Positions 37,926 through 48,099 are shown, numbered from the stretch's first letter. The stretch is DNA of 64,000 nucleotides from Acinetobacter sp. NIPH 2100 (GCF_000369805.1 NZ_KB850224.1:1349924-1413923), one strand, 5' to 3'. The notes: generated by a model from the letters alone, not told the origin. Numbers and translations: made by a program.

Positions 37926-38801
37926 TTACGAATTCGCTTCTGTGAGGTAGCTTGTTGGTTTATTTACGTCAACTTTCGTACCAGCAAAGTGTTCTTCAAC
38001 ATATTTCTTTACTGCTTCTGTATGATAAAGCGCGCCAACTTTTTGCAGCACAGCATCATCTTTACGTGATTCAGCAGTTGCCAATACATTGACATTTAAC
38101 TTGGTGCTTTGATCAACAGGCTCATAGTAGATGGCATCTTTAAGAACGTTCAAACCGCCTTCCATTGCAAGCGTATTACCCAATAAAATTGCATCAACTT
38201 CGTCTTTAACACGTACAGCTGTTGCCATTTGGATTGGTTTGATCACGATTTTTTTGCTGTTTTCGATAATGTCAGCAGGAGTGCCTTTTACAGGATCGAA
38301 GTCAGCTTTTAATTTAATCAAGCCAGCACTTTGTAAAAGTAATAAAGCACGTGACTCATTCGCACCATCATTTGGAATCGCAATCGTAGCGCCTTCAGCA
38401 AACTCTTCAACTTTCTTTACTTTGCTTGAGTAAATACCCATTGGCTCTAAGTAAGTTGTTGAAACAGGAGCAATCTTGTCTTTATTTGCAGCATTGAATG
38501 CGACAAGGTAAGCGTAAGATTGGAACGCATTCAAATCAACTTCTTTATTCGCTGCGGCAGTGTTCATTGCAACGTAGTCAGTGAAGTTTTTAATTTCGAG
38601 TTTAAGACCAGCTGCTTTGGTTTCTGGCAATGTTGCGATATAACGCCAAATATCAGCATCTGAACCTGTAGAAGCGATTACAACGGTTTGTAATGCAGCA
38701 GCATCACCTTTTTGTTCGGTAGATGCGGTATCAGGTTGTTTACTGCAGGCTGCAAGTAATAACACCGATACACTTAAAAAAAGACTAATCAGCTTTTTCA
38801 T
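37926..38801 (-). CDS. metQ: Methionine-binding lipoprotein MetQ
   Basis: Substrate-binding lipoprotein (291 residues) of the NlpA/MetQ family. The lipobox is LLAAC (Cys19), so the protein is acylated and tethered to a membrane. Conserved stretches are LEIKNFTDYVAMNTAAANKEVDLNAFQ (here in parts), PLEPMGIYS-like TYLEPMGIYSSK, and IAIPNDGANESRALLLLQ. It is the first gene of the operon. The terminator behind it would make binding protein in excess over the transporter core. Confidence 0.93.
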   Translation of the reverse strand: MKKLISLFLSVSVLLLAACSKQPDTASTEQKGDAAALQTVVIASTGSDADIWRYIATLPETKAAGLKLEIKNFTDYVAMNTAAANKEVDLNAFQSYAYLVAFNAANKDKIAPVSTTYLEPMGIYSSKVKKVEEFAEGATIAIPNDGANESRALLLLQSAGLIKLKADFDPVKGTPADIIENSKKIVIKPIQMATAVRVKDEVDAILLGNTLAMEGGLNVLKDAIYYEPVDQSTKLNVNVLATAESRKDDAVLQKVGALYHTEAVKKYVEEHFAGTKVDVNKPTSYLTEANS

Positions 38802-39180
38802 GTATAAATCCTAATCGGAAAAATGTCGAGAAAATCATTATTTCTCTAGCATTCATGATTGCAATAGGTTTGTATGTTGTAAATTGACATCGCACTCAAA
38901 ACAATCCCTGGATTATTGTTAAAGTTTGAACAAGTGTGATATCTACAACATCCGAAAAGTAGATGAATATTCATGTTCCAATTCAGTATATACAGATAGG
39001 AACCAACTATTCATTTCATTTTCAAATCAAATTTGGATTTAGCTGCAATTTGTTTTGTTAGGTGCAATATTCCAGTCATTTAAAAATAATGAAAAAGAAT
39101 ATGTAGTTAACATAAAAACAACATCTAAAATTTCGGCAATCATAGCAACAATTTAGGGGAGGTTATAGTGGAACCGCCTG

Positions 39181-39231
39181 TACTTAGGAGACCAATCGTC
39201 TGATGAGTAAAAGAAAATCATCGACTAAGTA
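39181..39231. other. Possible structured RNA, three-way junction fold
   Basis: Plus-strand bases can form a closing 7-bp stem TACTTAG / CTAAGTA that encloses two hairpins: AGAC / GTCT (loop CAATC, 39189-39201) and GATGA / TCATC (39202-39222). Only three junction bases stay unpaired. No promoter or T-run terminator is tied to it, so it may be chance. Confidence 0.3.
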
Positions 39232-39369
39232 AATATAAATAAATGATAGTTTTATAGTTTTTTAAAAAAATATAGAGAGATGAATCAATTGAATAATAAA
39301 TATATATTTTTCTGAATTTTATATTTAAATAATGAATATAGAATTCATGTTTATGCAGTTTAGGGAATA

Positions 39370-39398
39370 AAAAAGCCTTCCGAAGAAGGCTCTTTTTT
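39370..39398 (-). terminator. Rho-independent terminator of purD
   Basis: Hairpin AGCCTTC / GAAGGCT with a T run on the minus strand, 12 bp past the purD stop. Confidence 0.85.
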
Positions 39399-39409
39399 GC
39401 TTAAAAAAC

Positions 39410-40696
39410 TTATTCAGCTTTTTCACGTGCAATCGCGCGGTAGCCGATATCACTGCGGTATTGCATACCCGTAAAGGTGACTTGACCACATACTTCTAGT
39501 GCATTGATTTGTGCTTCAAGAACGGTATCACCCAGTGCAGTTACACACAGTACACGACCGCCTGCTGTAATCACATGACCATCAGCACTCATTGCAGTGC
39601 CTGCATGGAAAATCTTGGTGTCTTCTGGAGATTGGCCAAGACCTGAAATCACATCGCCGTTACGTACGGTTTCTGGATAACCTTCAGCTGCGAGTACGAT
39701 ACCAATTGATTTACGTTCATCCCATTCGGCTTCACTTGGTAAGTTGCCTGCAATACCTGCTTCAACTAAATCGACTAAAGATGATTTTAAACGCATCATA
39801 ATCGGTTGAGTTTCTGGATCACCAAAACGACAGTTGAATTCGATCACACGGGGTTGACCTTGTTCATCAATCATCAAACCTGCGTATAAGAAACCTGTAT
39901 AAACATGGCCGTCTGCTGTCATACCATCAACAGTTGGGCGCATCACTTCGTTCATCACACGTTCAAAGACTTCTGTGGTCACTACAGGAGCAGGAGAGTA
40001 AGCTCCCATACCACCAGTGTTCGGACCTTCATCACCTTCGAAAATACGTTTATGGTCTTGTGACGTGGCCATTGGCAAGATGTTATTGCCATCGATCATG
40101 CAAATGAAGCTTGCTTCTTCACCATCAAGGAACTGTTCGATCACGACACGTGAACCAGCATCACCAAATTTGTTGCCTGCAAGCATGTCATCAATGGCAG
40201 CAAAAGCTTCTTCATTGGTCATGGCTACAATGACGCCTTTACCCGCAGCCAAGCCATCAGCCTTGATTACGATTGGTGCGCCATTTTTTTCAACGTAGGC
40301 TTTAGCCGCTTCAACTTCAGTAAATACGTCATAAAAAGCCGTTGGAATGTTGTGACGCTTTAAGAAGTGTTTAGCAAATGCTTTAGAACCTTCAAGCTGT
40401 GCAGCGTATTGAGTCGGGCCCCAGATTTTTAAACCTGCTTCACGTGCTGCATCTACCACACCATTCACTAATGGTGCTTCTGGACCAACAATGACCAAAG
40501 CAACATCATTCTCTTTTGCGAATTTGATGATGGCTGGATTGTCTAAAATATTCAGATCAATATTTTTACATTTGTCTTCTGTTGCTGTACCTGCATTACC
40601 TGGTGCAACGAAAATCTGAGTGACTTTTGCATCTTGTGCGATTTTCCATGCAAGTGCATGTTCACGGCCACCGCTACCCAAAACTAAAATATTCAT
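39410..40696 (-). CDS. purD: Phosphoribosylamine-glycine ligase
   Basis: ATP-grasp enzyme (428 residues) that forms glycinamide ribonucleotide in purine synthesis. The N-terminus MNILVLGSGGREHALAWKIA is diagnostic. VIKADGLAAGKGVIVA, the ATP-binding loop, GEEASFICMIDG, and EFNCRFGDPETQ with metal ligands are visible. It follows purH on the same strand across a 184-bp gap that holds a palindromic repeat. Confidence 0.96.
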   Translation of the reverse strand: MNILVLGSGGREHALAWKIAQDAKVTQIFVAPGNAGTATEDKCKNIDLNILDNPAIIKFAKENDVALVIVGPEAPLVNGVVDAAREAGLKIWGPTQYAAQLEGSKAFAKHFLKRHNIPTAFYDVFTEVEAAKAYVEKNGAPIVIKADGLAAGKGVIVAMTNEEAFAAIDDMLAGNKFGDAGSRVVIEQFLDGEEASFICMIDGNNILPMATSQDHKRIFEGDEGPNTGGMGAYSPAPVVTTEVFERVMNEVMRPTVDGMTADGHVYTGFLYAGLMIDEQGQPRVIEFNCRFGDPETQPIMMRLKSSLVDLVEAGIAGNLPSEAEWDERKSIGIVLAAEGYPETVRNGDVISGLGQSPEDTKIFHAGTAMSADGHVITAGGRVLCVTALGDTVLEAQINALEVCGQVTFTGMQYRSDIGYRAIAREKAE

Positions 40697-40762
40697 TATA
40701 AAGTTATTTCCCTTTTTCAGTATCTAAGAATATACCTGTTCAGAATAAAAAAGTCCCCTCAG

Positions 40763-40860
40763 AATCTCCCTAAACCCCTCTTTGAAAAAGAGGGCAACAT
40801 GCTTTTTAGTTTGGATAAAAGTAAGGCCCCCTTTTTTATAAAGGGGGATTTAGGGTGATT
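40763..40860. repeat. Palindromic intergenic repeat between purH and purD
   Basis: Outer inverted arms AATCTCCCTAAACC (40763-40776) and GATTTAGGGTGATT (40847-40860) enclose two hairpins: CCCTCTTT / AAAGAGGG (40776-40794) and CCCCCTTT / AAAGGGGG (40827-40847). The layout of nested palindromes resembles dispersed REP-like elements of Acinetobacter, recalled from experience rather than checked. It lies inside the purHD unit and may affect mRNA processing. Confidence 0.65.
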
Positions 40861-40880
40861 GGGCTAGAGACTTATATTAT

Positions 40881-42455
40881 TTAGTGACGGAAGTGACGCA
40901 TGCCTGTGAAGACCATAGCAATGCCAGCTTCATCAGCTGCTGCAATGGTTTCTTCATCACGCATTGAACCGCCAGGTTGGATAATGCATTTAATGCCAGC
41001 TTTTGCAGCATTATCAATACCATCACGGAATGGGAAGAATGCATCAGATGCCATGACCGCACCTTCAACCACTAAACCTGCATGTTCTGCTTTGATTGCA
41101 GCAATACGTGCAGAGTTGACGCGGCTCATTTGACCAGCACCAATACCAACGGTTTGACGATCTTTAGCATAAACAATCGCATTTGACTTGACGTATTTCG
41201 CAACTTTCCAAGCAAAGATCAAATCATCAATCTCTTGTTCTGTCGGTGCACGCTTCGTCACAACTTTTAAGTCGTCTTTAGTGATCATGCCTAAGTCTTG
41301 GTCTTGAACCAATAAGCCGCCATTGACGCGTTTGTAGTCAAGCTGTGGTGCGCGTGCATCAATTGCAGGAAGTTCACCGCAAACCATGACACGAACATTT
41401 TTCTTCGCGCCTGTGATTTCAAGTACGCCATCTGCAAGACTTGGAGCAATAATCACTTCAACGAATTGACGATCAACAATCGCTTGAGCAGTTGCGACAT
41501 CTAATTCACGGTTGAATGCAATGATGCCACCAAATGCAGATTCAGGATCGGTTGCATAAGCAAGATCATAGGCAGCTTGAATACCATCTAGAGAAACAGC
41601 AACACCACATGGGTTGGCATGTTTAACGATCACACAAGCTGGCTTCACAAAAGATTTCACACATTCAAGTGCGGCATCTGTATCTGCAATATTGTTATAA
41701 GAAAGTTCTTTACCTTGTAATTGCTTCGCAGTAGAAACTGATGCTTCCTGAGCAGTCGCTTCAACATAGAAAGCCGCCTTTTGATGCGGGTTCTCACCAT
41801 AACGTAAATCTTGTGCTTTATTCAGTTGGGTATTGAAGGTACGAGGGAATAGGTCCGCTTCGCCTTCAGTTTTACCAACGCGCGCACCTAAATAAGATGC
41901 AATCATGCCATCGTATTGTGCTGTGTGCTCAAATGCTTTTACTGCTAAGTCGAAACGAGTTTCGTAAGACAGCGCACCATTTGCTTTTAATTCAGCAACC
42001 ACTGTGTCGTAGTCAGCTGCATTTACGATAATACCCACTGATGCATGGTTCTTTGCTGCGGCACGAACCATTGTTGGGCCACCGATATCGATATTCTCGA
42101 TTGCATCTGCCAGTGAACAGTTTGGTTTTGCTACTGTTGCTGCAAATGGATACAGGTTAACAATCACCAGATCAATCGGATCGATGTTGTGTTCTTGCAT
42201 CACTGCTTCGTCCAGACCACGACGCGCTAAGATGCCTCCATGAATTTTTGGATGTAGTGTTTTTACACGACCATCCATCATTTCAGGAAAACCTGTATGT
42301 TCAGAAACCTCTACTACGGCGATATTGTTGTCTTTAAGCAACTTATATGTACCGCCCGTAGATAAAATTTCTACCCCTAGCGTTGCAAGATTTTGAGCAA
42401 ATTCAACGATTCCAGTTTTATCGGAAACAGAGATTAAAGCACGTTTGATAGTCAT
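40881..42455 (-). CDS. purH: Bifunctional AICAR transformylase / IMP cyclohydrolase
   Basis: Last two steps of IMP synthesis (524 residues). The N-terminal cyclohydrolase domain begins [19 protein letters not shown], with [12 protein letters not shown] and [16 protein letters not shown]. The C-terminal transformylase domain has [26 protein letters not shown] and the C-terminal [21 protein letters not shown] longer in-frame start at 42515 exists, but the ATG at 42455 matches the family. It is followed by purD and preceded by the fis terminator. Confidence 0.95.
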   Translation of the reverse strand: MTIKRALISVSDKTGIVEFAQNLATLGVEILSTGGTYKLLKDNNIAVVEVSEHTGFPEMMDGRVKTLHPKIHGGILARRGLDEAVMQEHNIDPIDLVIVNLYPFAATVAKPNCSLADAIENIDIGGPTMVRAAAKNHASVGIIVNAADYDTVVAELKANGALSYETRFDLAVKAFEHTAQYDGMIASYLGARVGKTEGEADLFPRTFNTQLNKAQDLRYGENPHQKAAFYVEATAQEASVSTAKQLQGKELSYNNIADTDAALECVKSFVKPACVIVKHANPCGVAVSLDGIQAAYDLAYATDPESAFGGIIAFNRELDVATAQAIVDRQFVEVIIAPSLADGVLEITGAKKNVRVMVCGELPAIDARAPQLDYKRVNGGLLVQDQDLGMITKDDLKVVTKRAPTEQEIDDLIFAWKVAKYVKSNAIVYAKDRQTVGIGAGQMSRVNSARIAAIKAEHAGLVVEGAVMASDAFFPFRDGIDNAAKAGIKCIIQPGGSMRDEETIAAADEAGIAMVFTGMRHFRH

Positions 42456-42500
42456 GATTTTAGTCAACAGTTTGAAGTCTACAGATTGAAAATAAAAGGC

Positions 42501-42532
42501 AAAAAAAATGCCCACGAGAACGTGAGCATTTT
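42501..42532 (-). terminator. Terminator between fis and purH
   Basis: Hairpin AATGCCCACG / CGTGAGCATT with one mismatch and eight T residues on the minus strand, 6 bp after the fis stop. It separates fis from purH, which then needs its own promoter in 42456-42500 or read-through. Confidence 0.8.
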
Positions 42533-42537
42533 ATCAA

Positions 42538-42807
42538 TTATTCACTCATTAAACCGTGAGCTTTTAACTTTTTGCGTAAAGTTCCGCGGTTAAGGCCTAA
42601 AATCTCAGCAGCACGTGTTTGGTTACCGCGAGTATATTCTAAGACCACAGATAAAAGAGGTTTCTCCATTTCTGCTAAAACCATGTCATAAACTTGAGAT
42701 GGTTGCTCACCTTGCAATTGTGCAAAATAATGACGAACTGCGCGATCTACATGGATGCGAAGAGCGACATCAGATTGAGCCGTAAAAATAGGAGATTTGC
42801 TATTCAT
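42538..42807 (-). CDS. fis: DNA-binding nucleoid protein Fis
   Basis: Small nucleoid-associated regulator (89 residues) that bends DNA and controls rRNA promoters and recombination in enteric relatives. The C-terminal helix-turn-helix [25 protein letters not shown] is almost invariant, and [13 protein letters not shown] before it is the dimer core. The N-terminal beta-hairpin arm is present. dusB, which precedes fis in many gammaproteobacteria, is absent here. A 375-bp gap lies upstream. Confidence 0.94.
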   Translation of the reverse strand: MNSKSPIFTAQSDVALRIHVDRAVRHYFAQLQGEQPSQVYDMVLAEMEKPLLSVVLEYTRGNQTRAAEILGLNRGTLRKKLKAHGLMSE

Positions 42808-43182
42808 GCGTTTTAATCCGAAAATTCAAAATATCTACTTGGGTAAAGTGATATAAATGTGGTCTAAATTACTGAGTCCTGTTTTAGATCCTAAAACAGT
42901 GACTCTAAAACAATGGGACTATTAGCTTGCCACAAATCCTCGAATTGTGTAAAAAATAAGCGTAACAATAGTTAAATATTTGTTACAGCCTACTTTTAAA
43001 AACAAAAAAACCAACAATGCGCTTATGGGATAGAAGCACAGTTCGTTTAACGATTTTATTGTCTATAAATAACGAGGAGTAAGTAGGTCAAAGCATTCGT
43101 GGCGCGTATCATACCACTGTCAGCGAAAAAGTGAGCAATTTAACTTCACTTTTTTTTGTTTTTTTGTCACTTTTTTGAGCTT
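42808..43182. other. Structured gap upstream of fis
   Basis: 375 bp without a gene. On the minus strand there is an extended -10 promoter TGGTATGAT (43108-43116), which would start RNA near 43100, about 290 nt before fis. Two strong hairpins follow: GTAACAAATA / TATTGTTAC at 42962-42986, then a T-rich tail; and a 13-bp stem GAGTC-CTGTTTTA / TAAAACAG-GACTC at 42874-42905. Either a long fis leader or a separate small RNA of about 150 nt is possible. On the plus strand AAAGTGA / TCACTTT near 43130-43154, before T runs, also looks like a terminator. Confidence 0.4.
43108..43116 (-). promoter_or_regulatory. Extended -10 promoter upstream of fis
   Basis: TGGTATGAT on the minus strand matches the extended -10 consensus TGnTATAAT at all but one base. 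A TTGCTC lies 19 bp upstream, so recognition would rely on the extended element. Confidence 0.45.
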
Positions 43183-44043
43183 TTAGGGCTGTACAAATTC
43201 TAAACTATAGTCATTAAAGCTATTTTTGCTTTTTGGAAGGCTAAATTCGAAGCGAAAAGGGCTGTTGGTTGGAATGCGTTGAATCGTTTTTAAACTGTCG
43301 ACTAAATAGTCTTGTGGTTTAAGTAATACATTAAAAACGGCTTCGTCATTTTGTTTGAGTACAACCTTAATAGAAGGGAGTGCTACGCTATTCTCATGAT
43401 GATTCAAAAGTACGCCTGAAAAAACAGAGCTATCTTGTTCGCCCCGTTTAATTTTTACTTTTTCAAAGCTCAGGTATTTGTATTGTTCATTGCTGGTTTT
43501 GCATGAAAAAATGCCGCATGCATAATTAAACATCTGATTCAGTGCAGGGCTTTCATGCATCAATTTAGGGTTGAACCATAAAATTTGAAATGCAAACACT
43601 AAAATGAGGGCAATATTACCTAAACCCCACAAGGTGTAATACAGCCAGCCATGCTGTTTGTCATTGGTCTCATGATCAATTAACAGGGTATCTTCCGACA
43701 GATTTAAATTGGGTAGGGCTGTAACAGGTTCGGTATTAAAGTAATTCAGGTTATTCAGATACGTTAATAAATCAATATTTGAGTTTTCAATTTTTTGATC
43801 AAAGATGCGCAAAATCTGCATCTGTTTTTCTGCAAACGAGCTGTCAGGTTGAATTGAAGAAAAAAGTGAGCGATTGGTCGGGGTCGGGATATCTTCGCTT
43901 TCTGACTCTAATAAATTGGTGAGTGCATTAAAGTTAATCACGCATTTCGGACAACAAACCATGCCCTGTGCAACACTGAGTTGTGAAAGGGTCACTTTGT
44001 ACACAGTAGAACATTTAGGGCAGCGGGTTTGTTTTTCACTCAT
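43183..44043 (-). CDS. Zinc-ribbon and DUF3426 membrane protein
   Basis: 286-residue protein. The N-terminal MJ0042-type zinc ribbon has two CxxC pairs (TRCPKCSTVY and VCCPKCVIN). A low-complexity linker follows, then a membrane helix (about residues 140-160, LGNIALILVFAFQILWF), then the DUF3426 domain (about 175-286) outside the membrane. Function unknown. The gene lies between prmA and fis, the conserved position in Pseudomonas-type genomes. The ATG at 44043 is preferred over the in-frame TTG at 44061. Confidence 0.82.
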   Translation of the reverse strand: MSEKQTRCPKCSTVYKVTLSQLSVAQGMVCCPKCVINFNALTNLLESESEDIPTPTNRSLFSSIQPDSSFAEKQMQILRIFDQKIENSNIDLLTYLNNLNYFNTEPVTALPNLNLSEDTLLIDHETNDKQHGWLYYTLWGLGNIALILVFAFQILWFNPKLMHESPALNQMFNYACGIFSCKTSNEQYKYLSFEKVKIKRGEQDSSVFSGVLLNHHENSVALPSIKVVLKQNDEAVFNVLLKPQDYLVDSLKTIQRIPTNSPFRFEFSLPKSKNSFNDYSLEFVQP

Positions 44044-44057
44044 AAGTAACAGTGTTC

Positions 44058-44963
44058 TCAAATTGTTGTTTTACGTTTTCCTGAAATGCGACACCAGTTT
44101 TCTTCACGCTTTTCAATCTCTAATATATCAAAAAACTGCGAGTAAACACTAGAAACATCAGCAACTTGCTCTTCGATTACACCAGCAAGTGCGAACTCAC
44201 CCTCATTTTTTAATAAAGTTGAGAATTCAGGCGTAAGCGCCATTAACGGTGCCGCTAAAATATTTGCGACAAGGACGTCTGCTTGTTGTGGTTTAAATTC
44301 TTGATCAAACTCTTCAGGTAATCCTACATAAAGACGATCCAGTACACCATTCAAATCTGCGTTTTGTTTTGTAGCAAGTACGGCTTGGGGGTCGATGTCG
44401 GTTGCATAAACTTTCTTCGCACCTAAGAGAAGTGCTGCAACACCTAAAATCCCTGAACCACAGCCGTAGTCGATCACGATTTTATCTTTTACATCAGTTT
44501 TACCTAACCACTGTAAGCATAAGAAGGTACTGGCATGGTTGCCTGTACCAAATGCAAGACCAGGATCAAGTTTGATATTGGTTGCATCTGCTTCAGGTGG
44601 CTCTAACCATTCAGGAACAATCCAGTATTTCTCACCAATTTGAATTGGTTCGTAATAATCCATCCATGCACGTTCCCAGACTTGGTTTTCCAAATATTGG
44701 TGACGCATAGGCACATCTGGGAGTTGAACTTTTAAGAATGCTTCTAAAGTATCGACATCAATTGGATCATCTTCTTCTTGTTGGTAAATCCCTGTAACGA
44801 TGACTTTATTCCAAAGTGGCGTTTCTCCTGGTAATGGCTCTAACAAGGCTTGATCTTCTGCATCATCCAAGGTAACACTCACCGCACCTAATGACAGGAG
44901 TAATGTTTCGGTCAGTTCAACTTGATTTTGATCAACAGTAATATGAATTTGTAGCCAGTTCAC
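44058..44963 (-). CDS. prmA: Ribosomal protein L11 methyltransferase
   Basis: SAM-dependent enzyme (301 residues) that trimethylates ribosomal protein L11. The N-terminal substrate-recognition domain (1-90) is followed by [22 protein letters not shown], the SAM motif [20 protein letters not shown], and motif [18 protein letters not shown]. Full length. Upstream end of the prmA-DUF3426-fis run. Confidence 0.95.
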   Translation of the reverse strand: MNWLQIHITVDQNQVELTETLLLSLGAVSVTLDDAEDQALLEPLPGETPLWNKVIVTGIYQQEEDDPIDVDTLEAFLKVQLPDVPMRHQYLENQVWERAWMDYYEPIQIGEKYWIVPEWLEPPEADATNIKLDPGLAFGTGNHASTFLCLQWLGKTDVKDKIVIDYGCGSGILGVAALLLGAKKVYATDIDPQAVLATKQNADLNGVLDRLYVGLPEEFDQEFKPQQADVLVANILAAPLMALTPEFSTLLKNEGEFALAGVIEEQVADVSSVYSQFFDILEIEKREENWCRISGKRKTTI

Positions 44964-45105
44964 AGGAAAACCTAAATAAATGTATTTGCGAGTATTGTAA
45001 TAGATTAAAACTTATTAAAGGGATTATAAAATAGACAGATTACAATTTTAAGGGCAAATATTTAAGCGAGATTGGCTTATCGCATTGTTTTTATCACAGA
45101 TAAAT

Positions 45106-45136
45106 AAAAAAGAAGGTCTACAGAGACCTTCTTTAT
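45106..45136 (-). terminator. Terminator after the proline-rich exported protein
   Basis: Hairpin AGAAGGTCT / AGACCTTCT with a T run on the minus strand, 12 bp past the stop. Confidence 0.8.
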
Positions 45137-45147
45137 AATGACTGCAA

Positions 45148-45516
45148 TTAAGGCGCAGTTTGTTCTACATCGGGTGTAGCAGGAGGAGCAGGAGCTACGG
45201 GTGGCGCTTCTACAGGTTCACTCACAGGACGCGGCGCAGACTGTGTTTCTGCAAGACGACTTTGAGTCTCAGGCGCTGCATTATTTGCAGGTGTTGGTGG
45301 CTGGAACGCTAATTTACCTGCTTCATTCGGTTCACATGAACCATTGAAAACAACGCCTTTATAGGCAAAAGAAACTGGGTCACCTTGTTTTTTGCCTTTA
45401 CAAACCTGCTGATACTTTTTGGTTTGCTGATCTTGGGTCGCCTTGGTATCTGCATGTGCAGCTACGCTAAAACATAGGCCACAAATAAGAGATGAAAATA
45501 AAAGCTTTGTGTTCAT
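45148..45516 (-). CDS. Exported proline/alanine-rich small protein of unknown function
   Basis: 122 residues. A signal peptide of about 22 residues ends at AAHA. The mature protein has a short folded part with two cysteines (QQVCKGKKQGDPVSFAYKGVVFNGSCEP) that may form a disulphide. A disordered Pro/Ala/Glu tail follows (SEPVEAPPVAPAPPATPDVE). No family recognised. It stands alone with its own terminator. Likely periplasmic. Confidence 0.7.
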   Translation of the reverse strand: MNTKLLFSSLICGLCFSVAAHADTKATQDQQTKKYQQVCKGKKQGDPVSFAYKGVVFNGSCEPNEAGKLAFQPPTPANNAAPETQSRLAETQSAPRPVSEPVEAPPVAPAPPATPDVEQTAP

Positions 45517-45767
45517 GTCATTTTCCTAAGTATTTGTTATGCACTTTTTAGGATAAGAAATTGAACAGATAAAACAGTGGTGTTCAAGTTAATAGTGATG
45601 AATCGCTGTGTGAAGTATAAGAGGAAAATGCAACATAAGGTTTCTTTTTGTGTATTCTGTAGCCAGAACAGTGGCTTGGAACCTATAAGAATATTGATGG
45701 TTTTTGCCAATTTAATAGAAAACTCCTGTATAATACTCTGTCATTTTTTGAATACACATTTACCACT

Positions 45768-47648
45768 ATGCACTATCCTAAAGTTTACGACGTTATCGTA
45801 ATTGGTGGCGGTCACGCTGGTACGGAAGCGGCGCTTGCTGCTGCACGTATGGGAAGACAAACATTATTGTTGACGCATAATATTGAGACTTTGGGGCAGA
45901 TGAGCTGTAACCCAGCAATCGGTGGTATTGGTAAATCACATCTTGTCCGCGAGATCGATGCACTTGGCGGTGCAATGGCACTTGCGGCAGATAAAGGTGG
46001 TATTCAATTTCGTATTCTGAATTCACGTAAAGGCGCTGCTGTCCGTGCGACGCGTGCGCAAGCAGACCGTGTACGTTATAAAGCTGCAATTCGTCATACT
46101 TTAGAAAATCAAGCCAATTTGGATATTTTCCAACAAGCTGCGGATGACTTAATTGTTGAAGGCGATACTGTTAAAGGTGTTGTCACCCAAATGGGGATCC
46201 GTTTTGATACCAAAACTGTGGTCTTGACGACAGGAACATTCTTGGGCGGTGTGATCCACGTAGGTTTACAAAACTCAAGTGGTGGTCGTGCTGGTGATCC
46301 ACCGTCAATTGCATTGGCACATCGTTTACGCGAGCTTGATTTACCTGTTGGTCGTTTAAAAACTGGTACGCCACCACGTATTGATGCGCGTACGGTCGAT
46401 TTCTCAGTCATGACACCACAACCAGGCGACTTCCCATCTCCAGTGATGTCGTTCATGGGTGATGTTTCGATGCATCCTGAACAAGTCAATTGCTATATCA
46501 CGCACACCAGCGAAAAAACCCACGAAATTATTCGTGGTGGTTTAGATCGCTCACCAATGTATACCGGTGTGATTGAAGGTGTTGGCCCACGTTATTGCCC
46601 ATCGATTGAAGATAAAATTCACCGTTTTGCAGATAAAGATTCACATCAGGTATTTTTGGAGCCTGAAGGCTTAGATACGCATGAACTTTACCCAAATGGT
46701 ATCTCGACTTCATTGCCATTTGATGTACAGTTCAATTTGGTTCGTTCGATTCGCGGTATGGAAAATGCGCATATCTTGCGTCCAGGCTATGCAATTGAAT
46801 ATGACTATTTCAATCCTCAAGCATTGAAATTCACACTTGAAACCAAAGCGATTCAAAACTTGTACTTTGCTGGTCAAATTAATGGTACGACAGGTTATGA
46901 AGAAGCGGGTGCACAAGGTTTACTTGCAGGCTTAAATGCCGCACGCCGTGCTTGGGAACAAGAAGAGTGGACACCAAAACGTGATCAAGCCTATATGGGT
47001 GTATTGGTAGACGACTTGATTACGCTTGGAACCAAAGAACCGTACCGTATGTTTACGTCGCGTGCGGAATACCGTTTGATGTTGCGTGAAGACAATGCGG
47101 ATCAGCGTTTAACCACGATTGGCCGTGAACTTGGTCTTGTTGATGATGAACGTTGGGCTGCCTATAGCGAAAAAATGGAAGCGGTTGAGCGTGAAACCTC
47201 TCGATTACAGCATTTATGGGCTGCACCAAATAACCCAATGGGCAAAAAATTCGTTGAAATGACGGGTGCAGATCTCAGTAAAGAGTGTAGTGCGATCGAT
47301 TTGTTGAAACGTCCGAATATTAATTTTAGCCAAATTGCTGAATTAACGGGTTCGGAAGTGTCTGAACATGTGGGTGAGCAGATTGAGATTGCGGTGAAAT
47401 ATGAAGGTTATATTAACCGCCAGCACGAAGATGTAGCGCAATTAAAGCGTCTTGAAGAAACCAAGATTCCTGCTGATTTTGTCTACGATGGTATTTCAGG
47501 TTTATCACGTGAAATCACTTTGAAGTTAAATACTGTTCGTCCAGAGACCTTGGCACAAGCGAGTCGTATTCCAGGTGTTACACCAGCAGCAGTGCAATTG
47601 GTCATGATTACGATCCGTAAAAACAATATGGCGAAAAAGACGGCTTAA
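45768..47648 (+). CDS. mnmG: tRNA uridine-34 carboxymethylaminomethyl-modification enzyme MnmG
   Basis: FAD protein (626 residues) that works with MnmE to make cmnm5U34 in tRNAs. The FAD fold is [22 protein letters not shown]. Conserved blocks are [33 protein letters not shown] and [24 protein letters not shown]. The C-terminal helical domain, needed for MnmE and tRNA binding, is complete. ATG at 45768. A terminator follows. Confidence 0.96.
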   Translation: MHYPKVYDVIVIGGGHAGTEAALAAARMGRQTLLLTHNIETLGQMSCNPAIGGIGKSHLVREIDALGGAMALAADKGGIQFRILNSRKGAAVRATRAQADRVRYKAAIRHTLENQANLDIFQQAADDLIVEGDTVKGVVTQMGIRFDTKTVVLTTGTFLGGVIHVGLQNSSGGRAGDPPSIALAHRLRELDLPVGRLKTGTPPRIDARTVDFSVMTPQPGDFPSPVMSFMGDVSMHPEQVNCYITHTSEKTHEIIRGGLDRSPMYTGVIEGVGPRYCPSIEDKIHRFADKDSHQVFLEPEGLDTHELYPNGISTSLPFDVQFNLVRSIRGMENAHILRPGYAIEYDYFNPQALKFTLETKAIQNLYFAGQINGTTGYEEAGAQGLLAGLNAARRAWEQEEWTPKRDQAYMGVLVDDLITLGTKEPYRMFTSRAEYRLMLREDNADQRLTTIGRELGLVDDERWAAYSEKMEAVERETSRLQHLWAAPNNPMGKKFVEMTGADLSKECSAIDLLKRPNINFSQIAELTGSEVSEHVGEQIEIAVKYEGYINRQHEDVAQLKRLEETKIPADFVYDGISGLSREITLKLNTVRPETLAQASRIPGVTPAAVQLVMITIRKNNMAKKTA

Positions 47649-47678
47649 GTTGTCACTAGATTAATTCTAAGTCATATG

Positions 47679-47709
47679 AAAACACCCTTTTTATAAAGGG
47701 TGTTTTTTC
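47679..47709 (+). terminator. Rho-independent terminator of mnmG
   Basis: Hairpin AACACCCTTT / AAAGGGTGTT with a T run. Confidence 0.85.
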
Positions 47710-47755
47710 TTGTAGATATTCTAATAGGTCGTATTTGATGATGGGAAATGGGTAA

Positions 47756-48088
47756 ATGAACAACTGGATTATTTTATTCATTGCGATTACTGCGGAAGTG
47801 ATCGCAACATCTGCCTTAAAAAGTAGTGAGGGTTTTACCAAGCCAATTGCATCCATTGTTGTGGTTGAGGGTTATATGATTGCATTTTATTGTTTGTCTT
47901 TGACCTTGAAAACGATTCCTGTAGGCGTTGCTTATGCGATTTGGTCTGGGGTTGGGATAGTCTTGATTACCACAGTTGCTTGGTTTGTGTTTGATCAAAA
48001 ACTGGATCTTTGGGGAATTATAGGCATTGTGTTGATTATGAGTGGTGTGCTGATTTTAAATTTATTGTCTAAAACCAGTTCACATTAA
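47756..48088 (+). CDS. Small multidrug resistance (SMR) efflux protein, EmrE/AbeS-like
   Basis: 110-residue, four-helix proton antiporter of the SMR family that exports cationic compounds. The membrane-embedded Glu is in [17 protein letters not shown] (about residue 13), equivalent to Glu14 of Emr[20 protein letters not shown] and the C-terminal [15 protein letters not shown] are typical. It resembles Acinetobacter AbeS, but differences are large enough that no symbol is assigned. Single gene with its own terminator. Confidence 0.9.
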   Translation: MNNWIILFIAITAEVIATSALKSSEGFTKPIASIVVVEGYMIAFYCLSLTLKTIPVGVAYAIWSGVGIVLITTVAWFVFDQKLDLWGIIGIVLIMSGVLILNLLSKTSSH

Positions 48089-48099
48089 CTTTCTCATAA

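Larger units (their letters stand above)
38802..39409. other. Long intergenic region between metQ and purD
   Basis: 608 bp with no credible gene, very AT-rich. The metQ promoter must lie near its left end, but no clear -35/-10 pair was settled. A compact three-stem fold is possible at 39181-39231. The purD terminator is at the right end. Confidence 0.5.

Noticed and set aside
39199..39216. CTGATGA followed by GAAA, resembling a hammerhead ribozyme core
   Set aside because: There is no stem II between the two motifs, the bases after GAAA do not pair as stem III requires, and no NUH cleavage site is in place. The local pairing forms a different three-stem fold.
45577..45801. 74-codon frame upstream of and overlapping mnmG
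   Set aside because: Overlaps the mnmG start in another frame, has no convincing ribosome-binding site and no recognisable features.
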